Origin: CAVTWD01 sp963738325
Lineage (GTDB): Bacteria; Actinomycetota; Acidimicrobiia; Acidimicrobiales; Ilumatobacteraceae
Assembly (NCBI GenBank): GCA_963738325.1
Contig: CAVTWD010000017.1
Span: 1-64,000 of the forward strand
DNA length: 64,000 nucleotides
Direction of reading: 5' to 3'
Position 1 is the first letter of the stretch; each line of letters starts with the position of its first letter. A program made the translations under genes and the position numbers. The notes below the pieces were generated by a model, which had not been told where the DNA came from, did no database searches, and worked only from the letters and a program-made list of their open reading frames with translations. Below, in pieces: positions 53,920 to 63,169 of this stretch.

Positions 53920-54997
53920 TCACGTCGCCGGCGCGGGCTCCGATATTGGCGGTTTGACGGAGACGGCCGAGTCGGCCCCCGTCCGCGACCACAGGGCCGT
54001 CCTCGCGAGCACGGCCAGCGCCACGCCGATCACGGTCCACGTCACCCGGGCGGCAAGCACCTGCGGATCGAGCGGACCACCGGCGAAGCCGAGCACGACG
54101 ATGGGCGTGAGCACTACGCAGTACCACGCGTAGTTGACGCTCCTCAGGCCGAAGCAGACGAAGGCGAGGGGAAGGAAGATCCACCCGATCCAGATGCCGT
54201 GCGGCAGGGTCGCCGCGAGCAGGATGGTCAGCGCGGCCCCGACCACAGTGCCGACACCTCGCTGGAGCGCGGCATGCCGGGTGCCAACGGCGTGGGGCTG
54301 GAGCGCGATCCAGACACCGAGCAGCATCCACGACGAGCGGGCCGTGAACGCGGACGCGTCGCCGACCAACGAACGCCAGCGCGGCGGCGATGGCGATCGT
54401 GATGGCGAGCCGGAGGGCGTGGCGCTGAATCTCCTCGCGATCCACCGACAGCCGCCGCGGCGCCGGCAACGCGGGCAGGGTCAGCCGCGGATGGCGCAGC
54501 GCGTCGGTGACAACGACCAATGCCAGCGCCAAGACTCCCCCGCCCAGCAACAGCACGACCGTGTGGGCCCCGCTCGGCAGGCGCGGCACCATGATGAGCG
54601 ACAGGCCGAACGCGCTGGCCACGGCACCCACGCCCGGCCACCGCATGGTGACGAGCCCGGCGCCCAGGCAGCCGAGCACTACCACCGCCACCCCAAGTGC
54701 GCCATCCGCCGGGACGGCGAGAGAGAGCAGCGAGGCGAGGGGCAACATTGCCGCGACGGCCGGGCCCTGGAAGCGCCGAGTGCGGCCGGAAGGGAGCCCA
54801 CCCGCGATGAGCGCGACGAGCAGCCCGGCGAACGAGACGACCGCCGCGTCCTTCATCCCCCGCCCCAGAACATGGGCGACAGCGATTGGTCCGACGAAGG
54901 CGAGGGCGACTCGAGCACCGAGCAACCAGTTGAAGCGATCGAGCGGCCGTGTGAGCGGATGCCAAGGGGCGGTGGCGGCGCGAGCGTGAGAACTCAT
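53920..54997 (-). CDS. FUSC-family (aromatic acid exporter-like) membrane protein, frameshifted
   Basis: ATG 54997 starts MSSHARAATAPWHPLTRPLDRFNWLLGARVALAFVGPIAVAHVLG. About six hydrophobic helices follow (VVSFAGLLVALIAGG, VAAMLPLASLLSLAV, VVLLLGGGVLALALVVV). Near 54370 the frame slips, and the second half (SSWMLLGVWIALQPHAVGTRHAALQRGVGTVVGAAL, the FUSC_2 hallmark; IFLPLAFVCFGLRSVNYAWYCVVLTPIVVL) continues to a stop at 53920. It is predicted to export aromatic or amphipathic compounds. It is divergent from a MarR gene with a palindrome over the start, so it is likely repressed by it. Confidence 0.78.
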
Positions 54998-55000
54998 ATG

Positions 55001-55015
55001 TATGTATCATACATA
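55001..55015. promoter_or_regulatory. Palindromic operator between FUSC and marR
   Basis: TATGTAT-C-ATACATA is a perfect 7+1+7 inverted repeat in a GC-rich region, 4 bp from the FUSC start and 30 bp from the MarR start. Size and form suit a MarR dimer, giving autoregulation and repression of the exporter. Confidence 0.65.
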
Positions 55016-55044
55016 GTACGCGAACCTTGTCTAGACTCGATCGA

Positions 55045-55509
55045 ATGAGGGCGGACAGCACCGACCAGACGATCGAGCGGGAGTTGGCGCGGCTCGTCCG
55101 GGCGCTCGAAGCCGTCCGTCAGCCGCCGAGGCCCGACGGCGGGCCGGCGATGGACCGAGCGACGTACCTCCTCCTCGACAAGCTCGCGGCGCAGCCGCAA
55201 TCGGTGGGAGGGCTGGCGAGCGGACTCCACCTCGACCCGTCGACGGTCACACGCCAGGTGGCCGTGCTCATCGACGGCCGGCTGGCACGACGGGCGCAGG
55301 ATCCCGAGGGCGGGCGAGCGGCCGTGATCGAGCTCACCGCCGAGGGGGAGCGACGGCTCGCCGCGGAGCGGGCGTCGCGAGCCGAGCGCGTGAGGAATCT
55401 GCTGCTGACCTGGACGGAGGCCGAGCGGGCCGAGCTGGCCCGGCTCCTCGTGAAGCTGAACGGCTCCGTCGACGACCGGTTGCGCGCCCTCGCAGGTGGG
55501 GCACGGTGA
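55045..55509 (+). CDS. MarR-family transcriptional regulator
   Basis: The 154 residues from ATG 55045 (a TTG 18 nt upstream is also possible) form the winged HTH with DRATYLLLDKLAAQPQSVGGLASGLHLDPSTVTRQVAVLIDGRLARRAQDPEGGRAAVIELTAEG. Dimerising helices flank it. It is expected to bind the palindrome at 55001-55015. It overlaps the VOC gene by GTGA. Confidence 0.9.
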   Translation: MRADSTDQTIERELARLVRALEAVRQPPRPDGGPAMDRATYLLLDKLAAQPQSVGGLASGLHLDPSTVTRQVAVLIDGRLARRAQDPEGGRAAVIELTAEGERRLAAERASRAERVRNLLLTWTEAERAELARLLVKLNGSVDDRLRALAGGAR

Positions 55510-56030
55510 ACCAGGGCGATCCGCTCGGCCGCATCGTGCAGGTGGCCTATGCCGTCGAAGACGTCACCACGGCGGCCCGATCGTTCTCGGACCGCCTCGG
55601 CGCAGGACCCTTCTTCATCCTCCGGCACATCGCGTTGGCGTCCGTGAGCCATGCGGGTGGCAAGGGCACGTTCGATCACTCCTCGGCCTATGGCCAGTGG
55701 GGAACCATCCAGGTCGAGCTGGTGCACGTGCACGAGGCCAGCCCGGCCTCGTTGGCGGGCGTGGTCGTACGCCCGCCGGGCGTCCATCACGTGGCGTGGT
55801 TCGTGGCGTCGATGGCCGACGAACAGGGGCGCCTCGAGCGTCTCGGCTGGCCAGAAGTGTTGCTGGCGGAAACCGCAGGCGGGCTGCGCTTCGCCTTCCA
55901 CGACGCTCGGCCTCACCTCGGTCACCTCGTGGAGATCTACGAGCCGAGCGAACGCCTCCGGTCCTTCTACGGGATGGTGGCGGACGCGGCGGTCGGATGG
56001 GACGGGAGCGACCCGGTGCGGGAGCTGTGA
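55506..56030 (+). CDS. VOC-superfamily (glyoxalase/dioxygenase-like) protein
   Basis: The 174-residue protein begins GTG 55506, coupled to marR. The VOC start is RIVQVAYAVEDVTTAARSFSDRLGAGPFFILRHI. GVHHVAWFVASMADEQGRLERLGW and LGHLVEIYEPSERLRSFYGMV give the second beta-alpha-beta module with the metal His and Glu. It probably acts on or binds the compound exported by FUSC. The specific reaction is not deducible. Confidence 0.82.
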   Translation: MNQGDPLGRIVQVAYAVEDVTTAARSFSDRLGAGPFFILRHIALASVSHAGGKGTFDHSSAYGQWGTIQVELVHVHEASPASLAGVVVRPPGVHHVAWFVASMADEQGRLERLGWPEVLLAETAGGLRFAFHDARPHLGHLVEIYEPSERLRSFYGMVADAAVGWDGSDPVREL

Positions 56031-56100
56031 AGCGCGGCGGCCGGATGGGGCGGCAGCGGACCCGGGTTGGAGCCCGGACAGGCGAGCCGCTGACGCCAGA

Positions 56101-56129
56101 GGCCGGGCGCCCCGGTCGGGCGCCCGGCC
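56101..56129. terminator. Strong hairpin between convergent genes
   Basis: GGCCGGGCGCCC-CGGTC-GGGCGCCCGGCC is a 12-bp perfect GC stem with a 5-nt loop. It lies between the VOC gene (+) and PepSY-like gene (-). It probably terminates both, although there is no T-run. Confidence 0.65.
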
Positions 56130-56141
56130 GTAGCGGGGGGA

Positions 56142-56654
56142 TCAGCTAGGCGCGTTGGTCGTGGCGTTCGGCGGCGCGCCGCGGCCGCCGTGGCCCGCAC
56201 CGTCGTTCTCGACCGCCGTGACCTTGAAGCTCTTGTCGACCTTGACGGTCACGTGGGTTCCATCAGCCTTGACCATGTGCGCTTCGTAGGGTGAGCCCTC
56301 GGCGTCGGTCTCGACCCGCTCGATGGTCCCGCCGGGCACCGCCGCCAGCGCGGCGGCCCGCACCTTGTCAGCCGTGGTGCGCGTCAGCAGCACTTCCTTC
56401 TGGCCGTTGGCCCCTACGTGGCCACCCTTCGTCGGGTCGAACTGGCCCGACGGCCGGTTGGGTTGGCTCGAGCCACTGTTGGCCGTCCCGCTGCTGCCGG
56501 AACTGGTCGAGCCGTTGGAGGCGGCCGTAGTCGCCGCGGAGGATGTGGAGGTCTGTGCGCCGGCGCTTCCGACCAAGCTCGCGCCGATGACTCCCCCGGC
56601 GACCGCCGCAGCCATGACGGCCGAGCCGGCGGCCACCTTCCGGAGACGATTCAT
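56142..56654 (-). CDS. Secreted PepSY-like protein
   Basis: The 170 residues begin with a signal peptide (MNRLRKVAAGSAVMAAAVAGGVIGASLVGSAGAQ). A Ser/Thr/Gly linker with NG-rich repeats is followed by a PepSY-like module: TADKVRAAALAAVPGGTIERVETDAEGSPYEAHMVKADGTHVTVKVDKSFKVTAVE. The C-terminal tail is Gly/His-rich. Such proteins are extracytoplasmic; the role is unknown. Confidence 0.75.
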   Translation of the reverse strand: MNRLRKVAAGSAVMAAAVAGGVIGASLVGSAGAQTSTSSAATTAASNGSTSSGSSGTANSGSSQPNRPSGQFDPTKGGHVGANGQKEVLLTRTTADKVRAAALAAVPGGTIERVETDAEGSPYEAHMVKADGTHVTVKVDKSFKVTAVENDGAGHGGRGAPPNATTNAPS

Positions 56655-56854
56655 GCTGGCACTCTTCCTTTCGGATCGGCCCGATCCGCTCGGGCTGTGG
56701 CCAGCGTGACGTTGGGGTCTTGGACCGCCCTCATCCGATCCTTGGGATTCGCTCCGACCCGTCCTGGCGGGCTGGACGCGAGATGCACATCGGAGTGTGG
56801 AAGCGGCGCGAAGGATCGGTACGGTTCCTCGAACGACGAGAGGAGGAACTCCTG

Positions 56855-58471
56855 ATGGAGGGCGCCAGCAGCCTCACCCACGCGGGCATTCCCGACCACC
56901 TCTACCGGCGGCGCTGGTGGACCCTCGTCGTGCTCTGCACCAGCCTCATCATCGTCATCGTCGGCAACACCGCCCTGAACGTTGCCCTGCCGACGCTGGC
57001 CAAGGAGCTGAACGCCACCACGACCCAACTCCAGTGGATGGTCGACTCCTACAGCCTCGTGTTCGCTGGACTGCTGTTCACCGCCGGTGCCCTCGGTGAT
57101 CGCTACGGGCGCAAGGGCGCGCTGCAGATCGGCTTGCTCATCTTCTTGTCCGGCTCGCTCACGGCCGCCTTCGTCGGGACGGCGAACGGGGTCATCGCCG
57201 GCCGAGCGATCATGGGCCTCGGCGGCGCGTTCGTCATGCCCTCCACGCTGTCGGTGCTGGCCAACGTCTTCCCCCCCGAAGAGCGCACGCGGGCCATCGC
57301 CATCTGGGCCGGGATCTCCGGCGGCGGGGCGGCCCTCGGTCCTGTCGTGAGCGGCTTCCTCTTGCGCCACTTCTCTTGGGGCTCGGTGTTCCTCGTGAAC
57401 GTGCCGATCATCGCCATCGCGCTGATCGCGGGGCGGTTCCTGGTGCCTTCCTCGAGCGATCCGGAGAGCGCCAAGCTCGACCCGTTCGGCGCGGTGCTCT
57501 CCATCGCCGCGCTCGTCTCGCTCGTCTACGCCATCATCGAGGCGCCCCGCAACGGTTGGCTAAGTGCGTCGACGCTCGCGCTGTTCGGCGCCGCGGTCGT
57601 GCTGATCGCCGCCTTCGTCTGGTGGGAGCTCCACAACCGCCATCCGATGCTCGATCTGCGCTGGTTCCGCGACCGTCGCTTCAGTGTCGCATCCGGAGGG
57701 ATCGTCCTCGTCTTCTTCTCGATGTTCGGCCTGTTCTTCTTGCTCACCCAGTACTTCCAACTGGTCTTGGGCTACAACACCCTGCAAGCGGGCATCGCAC
57801 AGTTGCCCTTCGGCGTCGTGCTCGTGCTCGTCGCACCGCAGACGCCCCGCCTGTCAACCCGGATCGGCTCGAACAAGGTCGTGGCGCTGGGGTTGTTGAG
57901 CGTGACCGCGGGGATGCTGCTGCTCACCACGTACCAAGCCGACAGCCCCTATGTCTGGGTGCTGGTGCCGATGCTGTTCCTGTCCGGAGGGATGGCCCTC
58001 ACCCTGTCGCCCCTCACCGGGTCGATCATCAGTGCCGTGCCGGCGTCTCGCGCCGGGGTCGGCTCGGCCATGAACGACACCACGCGAGAGCTCGGCGGCG
58101 CGCTCGGCGTCGCCGTGTTGGGCAGCCTGCTGCTGTCCAGCTTCCAGTCCGAGATCGGCTCTGCCCTCGCCAACGTGCCCGCGGCCGGGCAGGACCTGGC
58201 CCGCAACGGCCTGGCCGAAGCACTGCAAGTCGCCTCGAAGCTCGACCCGGCCGCGGCGGGCAACCTGGTGAGCCAGGCGAAGGAGGCCTTCCTTTCCGGA
58301 CTGGGCCTGGCCGGCGTCGTGGGCGCCGCCGTCGCCTTCGTCGCCTCGATCATCGTGTGGCGCCTCCTGCCTGCCTACCGAGGGGTGCGGCCGATGGTGG
58401 CCGAGCCGGCGAGGGAGCGCGTGTCCGGGCCGGAAGACCTGGGCGACCTGGCGCCCGCCGCCGACAGCTAA
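56855..58471 (+). CDS. MFS drug exporter, DHA2 (EmrB/QacA) type
   Basis: ATG 56855 follows AGGAGGAACTCCTG; 538 residues, 14 transmembrane helices expected. The motifs TALNVALPTLAKELNATTTQLQWMVDSYSL (TM1-2), LGDRYGRKGAL (motif A), and IWAGISGGGAALGPVVSGFLL (motif C) are clear. The C-terminal half has AMNDTTRELGGALGVAVLGS, typical of QacA/EmrB. It exports cationic or amphipathic drugs using the proton gradient. No linked regulator is seen. Confidence 0.92.
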   Translation: MEGASSLTHAGIPDHLYRRRWWTLVVLCTSLIIVIVGNTALNVALPTLAKELNATTTQLQWMVDSYSLVFAGLLFTAGALGDRYGRKGALQIGLLIFLSGSLTAAFVGTANGVIAGRAIMGLGGAFVMPSTLSVLANVFPPEERTRAIAIWAGISGGGAALGPVVSGFLLRHFSWGSVFLVNVPIIAIALIAGRFLVPSSSDPESAKLDPFGAVLSIAALVSLVYAIIEAPRNGWLSASTLALFGAAVVLIAAFVWWELHNRHPMLDLRWFRDRRFSVASGGIVLVFFSMFGLFFLLTQYFQLVLGYNTLQAGIAQLPFGVVLVLVAPQTPRLSTRIGSNKVVALGLLSVTAGMLLLTTYQADSPYVWVLVPMLFLSGGMALTLSPLTGSIISAVPASRAGVGSAMNDTTRELGGALGVAVLGSLLLSSFQSEIGSALANVPAAGQDLARNGLAEALQVASKLDPAAAGNLVSQAKEAFLSGLGLAGVVGAAVAFVASIIVWRLLPAYRGVRPMVAEPARERVSGPEDLGDLAPAADS

Positions 58472-58480
58472 TCGACCGAC

Positions 58481-58579
58481 AACGAGCGCGCCGACGACGG
58501 GCGCGCGCCCACGACGAGCGCGCCCACAACGAGCGCGCCCACGACGAGCACGCCCACGACGAGCACGCCGGGAGCGAGC
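58481..58579. repeat. Degenerate 15-bp tandem repeat between convergent genes
   Basis: About five to six units of ACGAGCGCGCCCACG (variants CACAACGAG, CACGCCCAC, CGGGAGCG). No gene is present. Confidence 0.75.
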
Positions 58580-58587
58580 GCCGCGAC

Positions 58588-59172
58588 TCAGCGCGGCGGG
58601 CCGCCGCTCAGGTGGGCGACCTCGTTGTAGGTCCGCAACACCATGCCCGTGAGCCCCCGACCGATGCGGGTGATCGACGCCTGGTCGAGATGCAGGTGCC
58701 ACGTGACCTCCATCCCCACCCCGAGCGCCCAGGCGACGGCCGCCTTGATCGGGAGCACGTGGCTCACCACCGCGATCTCGGCGTCGGCGGACGCCGGCCC
58801 CAGCTCGGCGAGGGCGAGGCCGGCCCGGTCGGCAAGGGTGCGCATCGACTCACCGTCCGGTGGGGCGAAGTCGACGTCGGAGACCCATCGGGCCCAGGTG
58901 TCCCGGTCGATGGCGGTGAGCGGCAGCCCGTCGAGCTCGCCATAGTCGAGCTCGATCCAACGGTCGTCGATCTCGACGTCGGGCCCGAGGAAGCCGGCCG
59001 TCTCGCGCGCCCGCAGCAACGGGCTGGCGATCACGCGGTCGATGGGGCCGAGCGCGCCGGCGAGCCGGCTGGCCTGCCAGCGGCCCACCTCGTCGAGCGG
59101 GGGGTCGAGCCGCCCCAGCAGCAGGCCCCGGGCGTTGGCCGCCGTACGCCCGTGGCGGACGAGGTGGAGCAC
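58588..59172 (-). CDS. Histidine phosphatase (phosphoglycerate mutase-like)
   Basis: GTG 59172 gives VLHLVRHGRTAANARGLLLGRLDPPLDEVGRWQASRLAGAL, with the RHG motif whose His is phosphorylated. IASPLLRARETAGF, ELDYGELDG and AVVSHVLPIKAAV (second His) complete the branch-1 active site. 194 residues. A function in sugar phosphate or cell-wall/cofactor metabolism is open. It lies 22 nt after the membrane hydrolase in the same operon. Confidence 0.88.
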   Translation of the reverse strand: MLHLVRHGRTAANARGLLLGRLDPPLDEVGRWQASRLAGALGPIDRVIASPLLRARETAGFLGPDVEIDDRWIELDYGELDGLPLTAIDRDTWARWVSDVDFAPPDGESMRTLADRAGLALAELGPASADAEIAVVSHVLPIKAAVAWALGVGMEVTWHLHLDQASITRIGRGLTGMVLRTYNEVAHLSGGPPR

Positions 59173-59194
59173 GACGGCATTCGACCACAAAAGC

Positions 59195-59686
59195 TCAGGC
59201 GCGCTCCGCGATCTCCGGATCGAGCTGGCCCGTACGGACGAGGAGCCTTCGGCGGGCGGGATCGGCCAATCCGAACCGTTGCCAGAACCACACCAGGGCG
59301 GCCAGACCGGCGGCCTCGAGGAGCACGTTCCACGCGCCCCGCTCGATGCTCGGGAGCTGCGCCTCGGTGAACGACCATCCCGTGAACGGCCACCAGAACA
59401 CCTTCGTGCGGGTGAAGGCGCCATCGAGGAGGAGGTGGAGGAAGGTGCCGATGGGCAGCAGCAACCAACGCCGGCGCGCCGCTCGATGGCCGATGGTGGC
59501 CAGCATCACAGCGAGAAGGAGCACGACACTGGCCGTGATGGAGTGGGACGCCCGCGCGCCACCGAAGAGGCCGTCCACGACGTCAGGCAGCAGCACGCCG
59601 GCCACGAGCACGCGGTAGTCGAGGCGGGGATCGTGGAAGACCGACCAGGCGATCACGAGCGCGCCGCCCACGAACCAGAGGACCAC
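59195..59686 (-). CDS. Membrane-bound hydrolase-like protein (DUF457/YdjM type)
   Basis: The 163-residue protein has three or four hydrophobic segments. VLLPDVVDGLFGGARASHSITASVV and HLLLDGAFTRTKVFWWPFTG show the His/Asp pattern (Pro-Asp, Ser-His-Ser, His-Leu-Leu-Leu-Asp) of the family of integral membrane metal-dependent hydrolases. It starts 3 nt after the PBP stop, so translation is coupled. Confidence 0.72.
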   Translation of the reverse strand: MVLWFVGGALVIAWSVFHDPRLDYRVLVAGVLLPDVVDGLFGGARASHSITASVVLLLAVMLATIGHRAARRRWLLLPIGTFLHLLLDGAFTRTKVFWWPFTGWSFTEAQLPSIERGAWNVLLEAAGLAALVWFWQRFGLADPARRRLLVRTGQLDPEIAERA

Positions 59687-59689
59687 GGC

Positions 59690-61937
59690 TCAGGGTGCGG
59701 AGGTGGTCGGCGGGCGTCTTCGCCTGGGCGGCTTCTTCGGCGGGTTGTTCGACGTCGGTGTGGAATTGGACGACGAGGGACTGCTACTCGAAGCGGTCGA
59801 GGTGGACGACGTGGAGCTCGGTGTGGTGGGCGGCGGGGCGAGCCGCGGCGGCCCCGTCCGGCAGTCGTAGACGAGGACGCCGGCAGGAACCGACGGGATG
59901 GGCGCGGAGTAGTCGATGGGGCCACCGGGCGGCACGGCGCCGGGCGGCGGGCCCGGTGCCACCGTCGCGGCGCGGCGGGTCAGCAGGGGGCCGCCACTGG
60001 TGCAGTCGACGCCTGGCAGGTACAGGCGGGCCGGGGGACGAGGCTGAGGGGCCGGCGCTGGCCAATCCAGCGCCGGCAGGCCGGCGTGCGCGGCGTCCAT
60101 GTAGGCCTTCCAGATGAGCACGGGATAGGTCCCGCCCTGCACCTTGGCGAACTGCCGGAACTGCGGGATGAACTCCATCCGGTCGGTGTTGTTCCGCCAG
60201 TTCCCCATCCAGACCGCCGTCGTGTACTGGGGCGTGCCGCCCACGAACCAGGCGTTGGTGTTGAGGAACTGGGTGCCCGTCTTCCCGGCGGCGGGGCGCC
60301 CGCCCGCGAGCAGACCGCGCCGCCCGGTGCCGACCCGCAGCACGCCCTTCAGCATGTCGAGCTCCTGCGCCGCCACATTCGGGTCGAGCACCTGACGGCC
60401 CGGGTCCTGGTGCTGGTAGATGACCTTGCCGGCGGGATCCTGGATGCTCTCGATGTAGTACGGGTCGTGGTGGACGCCGAGGTCGGCCACGCCACTGAAG
60501 GCCGAGGCCATGTCGATGGGCGACATCTCGTTGTTGCCGGTGGCAAGGGCGGGCACGGCCCGCAGCGTCGACGTGATGCCCATGCGCTTCATCACGCCGA
60601 CGACGCGATCCAAACCCACGCCGAGCGCGAGGCGGCCGTAGGCACAGTCGATCGAGAACCAGGTCTGCTGGTCGAGCGGAGCGACGCCCCGGCTCGTGGC
60701 GTCGCTGATCACGAACGGATGGTTCGGGTCGGGCGGGTTCGGCAGCGTGCAGGGCGCCGTCCCGTCGATCAGGTCGTTGGACTGCGCGCCCGCCTCGAGC
60801 GCGGAAGCGAGGATCATGAACTTGACGCTCGAGCCCGTCTGGCGGGGCTGGAGCGTCAGGTTGAGCTGGAGCTGATCGAAGCCGGGCCCACCGACCATCG
60901 CCACCACGGCACCGGTCCTGGTGTTGAGGCTGACGATGGCGGAGTCGAAGCGCCCGTTCGTGCTCGGCATCTGCGTGAGGCGGGCCTGCTCGGCCGCCAC
61001 CTGCAGCGCGGGGTTGAGCGTGGTGTAGATCTTGAGCCCGCCGCGGAAGAAGGCGTTGTAACGCTGCTGGGGGTCGTCGCCGAGGATGTTGCTCTTGTTG
61101 AGCAGGATCTCCTTCACCTGATCGGCGAAGTACGAGGTGGCCTTGCCGTTGGTGCGGGTGCCGAGCGGCTGGAGCGGGAGTGGTGACGCTTCGGCGGCGA
61201 CGGCCTGGGCCTCGGTCATGTGGCCGGTGGCCACCAAACGCTCGAGGGCGACTCGACGCCGCACCTTCGACGCGGCGGGGTGCTTGAACGGGTCATAGCC
61301 GGCCGGGTTGCGGATGAGCCCGGCGAGAAACGCGCCGTCCACCATCGTGAGCTTGCCGACCGGCTTGCCGAAGTAGGTCTGGGCGGCGGCCTCGATGCCG
61401 TAGGCGCCGTTGCCGAAGTAGACGGAGTTGAGGTAGCGCTCGAGGATCTGGTTCTTCGTCAGCTTCTTCTCGAGCTGCACCGCATAGGCCGCTTCGAGCA
61501 TCTTGCGGCTGGCATCGCGCTCACTCGTGAGGTAGCTGTTCTTCACCACTTGCTGGGTGATGGTGGAACCGCCCTGCAGCACGCCGCCGGCTGAGACGTT
61601 GGCCAGCACCGCCCTGCATGAGGCTCTTGGCGTTCACCCCTTTGTGGTCGTAGAAGCTCTCGTCCTCGACGGCCAGCACCGCGTCGATGACGCCCTTCGG
61701 AACCTGGCTGATCTTCACCGGCACGAGGTTCTCGGCCGCGAACTGCCCGATCACATTGCCCACCGCGTCGTACATCGTCGACTTCTGGGACAGCGGGGCG
61801 AAATCGGGCAGCGTCGCACCGTCGAGGGCGGTGGAGGTGACCATCCGGGCCACTTGAGGCACGACGGCGACAACCAGCGCGGTGGTTCCGATGGCCGCGA
61901 CAACGATCGTGATCACCAGCCGGAGAAGCACCCGCAT
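59690..61937 (-). CDS. Class A penicillin-binding protein (PBP1-like), frameshifted
   Basis: ATG 61937 begins MRVLLRLVITIVVAAIGTTALVVAV (membrane anchor). The glycosyltransferase motifs follow: AVEDESFYDHKGVNAKSLM (catalytic Glu), slip at about 61619, then QGGSTITQQVVKN, LTKNQILERYLNSVYFGNGAYGIEAAAQ. The transpeptidase has TGSSVKFMILASALE (Ser-x-x-Lys nucleophile), SIDCAYGRLALGVG where SxN is usually found (Asp for Asn), and KTGTQ. A Pro/Ser/Thr tail ends it. About 748 residues. Its job is peptidoglycan polymerisation and cross-linking. It is first in the operon with the membrane hydrolase and phosphatase. Confidence 0.88.
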
Positions 61938-62046
61938 GCGCCGGGCAGGCTAGCGAAGCCGGTCGCGCCAGCGTTGGCAGCCATCAGGAGCAGGGGCGGC
62001 TCTCCACCCCGACCGGTTGGGCGCCACCCACGATCTACGCTGCCCC

Positions 62047-62985
62047 ATGGCCGATTTCCGCCCCTTCCGGTTCGGCGTCCAGGTCTCCGCCGCCACGAAC
62101 CGCTCGGCATGGGTCGAGTTGGCTCGACGCGTCGAGGCCCACGGCTACTCATCGCTCACCATGCCCGACCACTTCGGCGATCAGCTGGCGCCGATCCCCG
62201 CCCTCATGGCCGCGGCCGACGCCACCACCAGCTTGCGAGTGGGCGCCCTCGTGCTCGACAACGACTACCGCCATCCCGTCGTCCTCGGGAAGGAGCTGGC
62301 CACCATCGACGTCCTCTCCGACGGCCGGCTCGAGATCGGCCTCGGCGCGGGCTGGATGAAGGCCGACTACGACAGCGCTGGCCTTTCCTACCACAGCGCC
62401 GGTGTGCGGCTGGACCGCTTCGAGGAGGCCCTGGCCGTGCTCAAGGGCATGTTCTCGGAGGGCCAGGTCGAGTTCTCCGGGCGCCACTACCAGGTGACGG
62501 CGCTCGAGGGCCGACCCCTGCCCGTGCAGAGGCCATGGCCACCGTTCCTGATCGGAGGAGGCGGCCGGAGGGTGCTGGGCATCGCGGCGCGGGAAGCCGA
62601 CATCGTCGGGATCAACGGCACGCTGCGCGCCGGTGAGGTGGGCGCCGAGGCCCTGGCGAGCATGACCGCGTCGGCCGTCGACCAGAAGATCAACTGGGTG
62701 CGCGAAGCAGCCGGTGACCGCTTCAACGATCTCGAGCTGAACGTGCGGGCCTTCTTCGTGGCGGTGACCAACGATCGGAATCGCACGGCCGAGGACATGG
62801 GCGCGCTCGTCGGCTTCAACGCGGGGGACGTGCTCGACACGCCCTTCGCCCTCGTCGGGACGGCCGCGCAGATCGCCGACGATCTCCGCGAGCGACGCGA
62901 GCGGTGGGGCTTCTCCTACGTGATCGTCGGGCCCGAGGAAGCCGACGCGTTCGCCCCCGTCGTGGCCGAGCTCCAGGGCACCTGA
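62047..62985 (+). CDS. LLM-class F420-dependent oxidoreductase
   Basis: The 312-residue protein has the luciferase-like (TIM-barrel) pattern of the Rv2161c/MSMEG type: FGVQVSAATNRSAWVELARRVEAHGYSSLTMPDHFGDQLAPIPALMAAADATTSLRVG. HPVVLGKELATIDVLSDGRLEIGLGAGW and PFLIGGGGRRVLGIAAREADIVGIN follow. Cofactor F420 use is inferred from the actinobacterial subfamily; the F420 is the hydride carrier. It is monocistronic, convergent with nothing close, and starts at ATG 62047. Confidence 0.88.
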   Translation: MADFRPFRFGVQVSAATNRSAWVELARRVEAHGYSSLTMPDHFGDQLAPIPALMAAADATTSLRVGALVLDNDYRHPVVLGKELATIDVLSDGRLEIGLGAGWMKADYDSAGLSYHSAGVRLDRFEEALAVLKGMFSEGQVEFSGRHYQVTALEGRPLPVQRPWPPFLIGGGGRRVLGIAAREADIVGINGTLRAGEVGAEALASMTASAVDQKINWVREAAGDRFNDLELNVRAFFVAVTNDRNRTAEDMGALVGFNAGDVLDTPFALVGTAAQIADDLRERRERWGFSYVIVGPEEADAFAPVVAELQGT

Positions 62986-63169
62986 GACCTGGCGACCGCG
63001 CCGCCCGTTCCGCGACGATATGCGGAGTGGACGCTTCCGGCGGGCTCGGGAGGCCGGACACCAAGCACCGGCGCTCGGCTCCATGAGCGGCGCACACCAG
63101 TGTGGAGGCGATCACGGCACGACTCCGAAACATTGTCTCTGACCATCGGGCATGAGCAGGAGGACGGGG

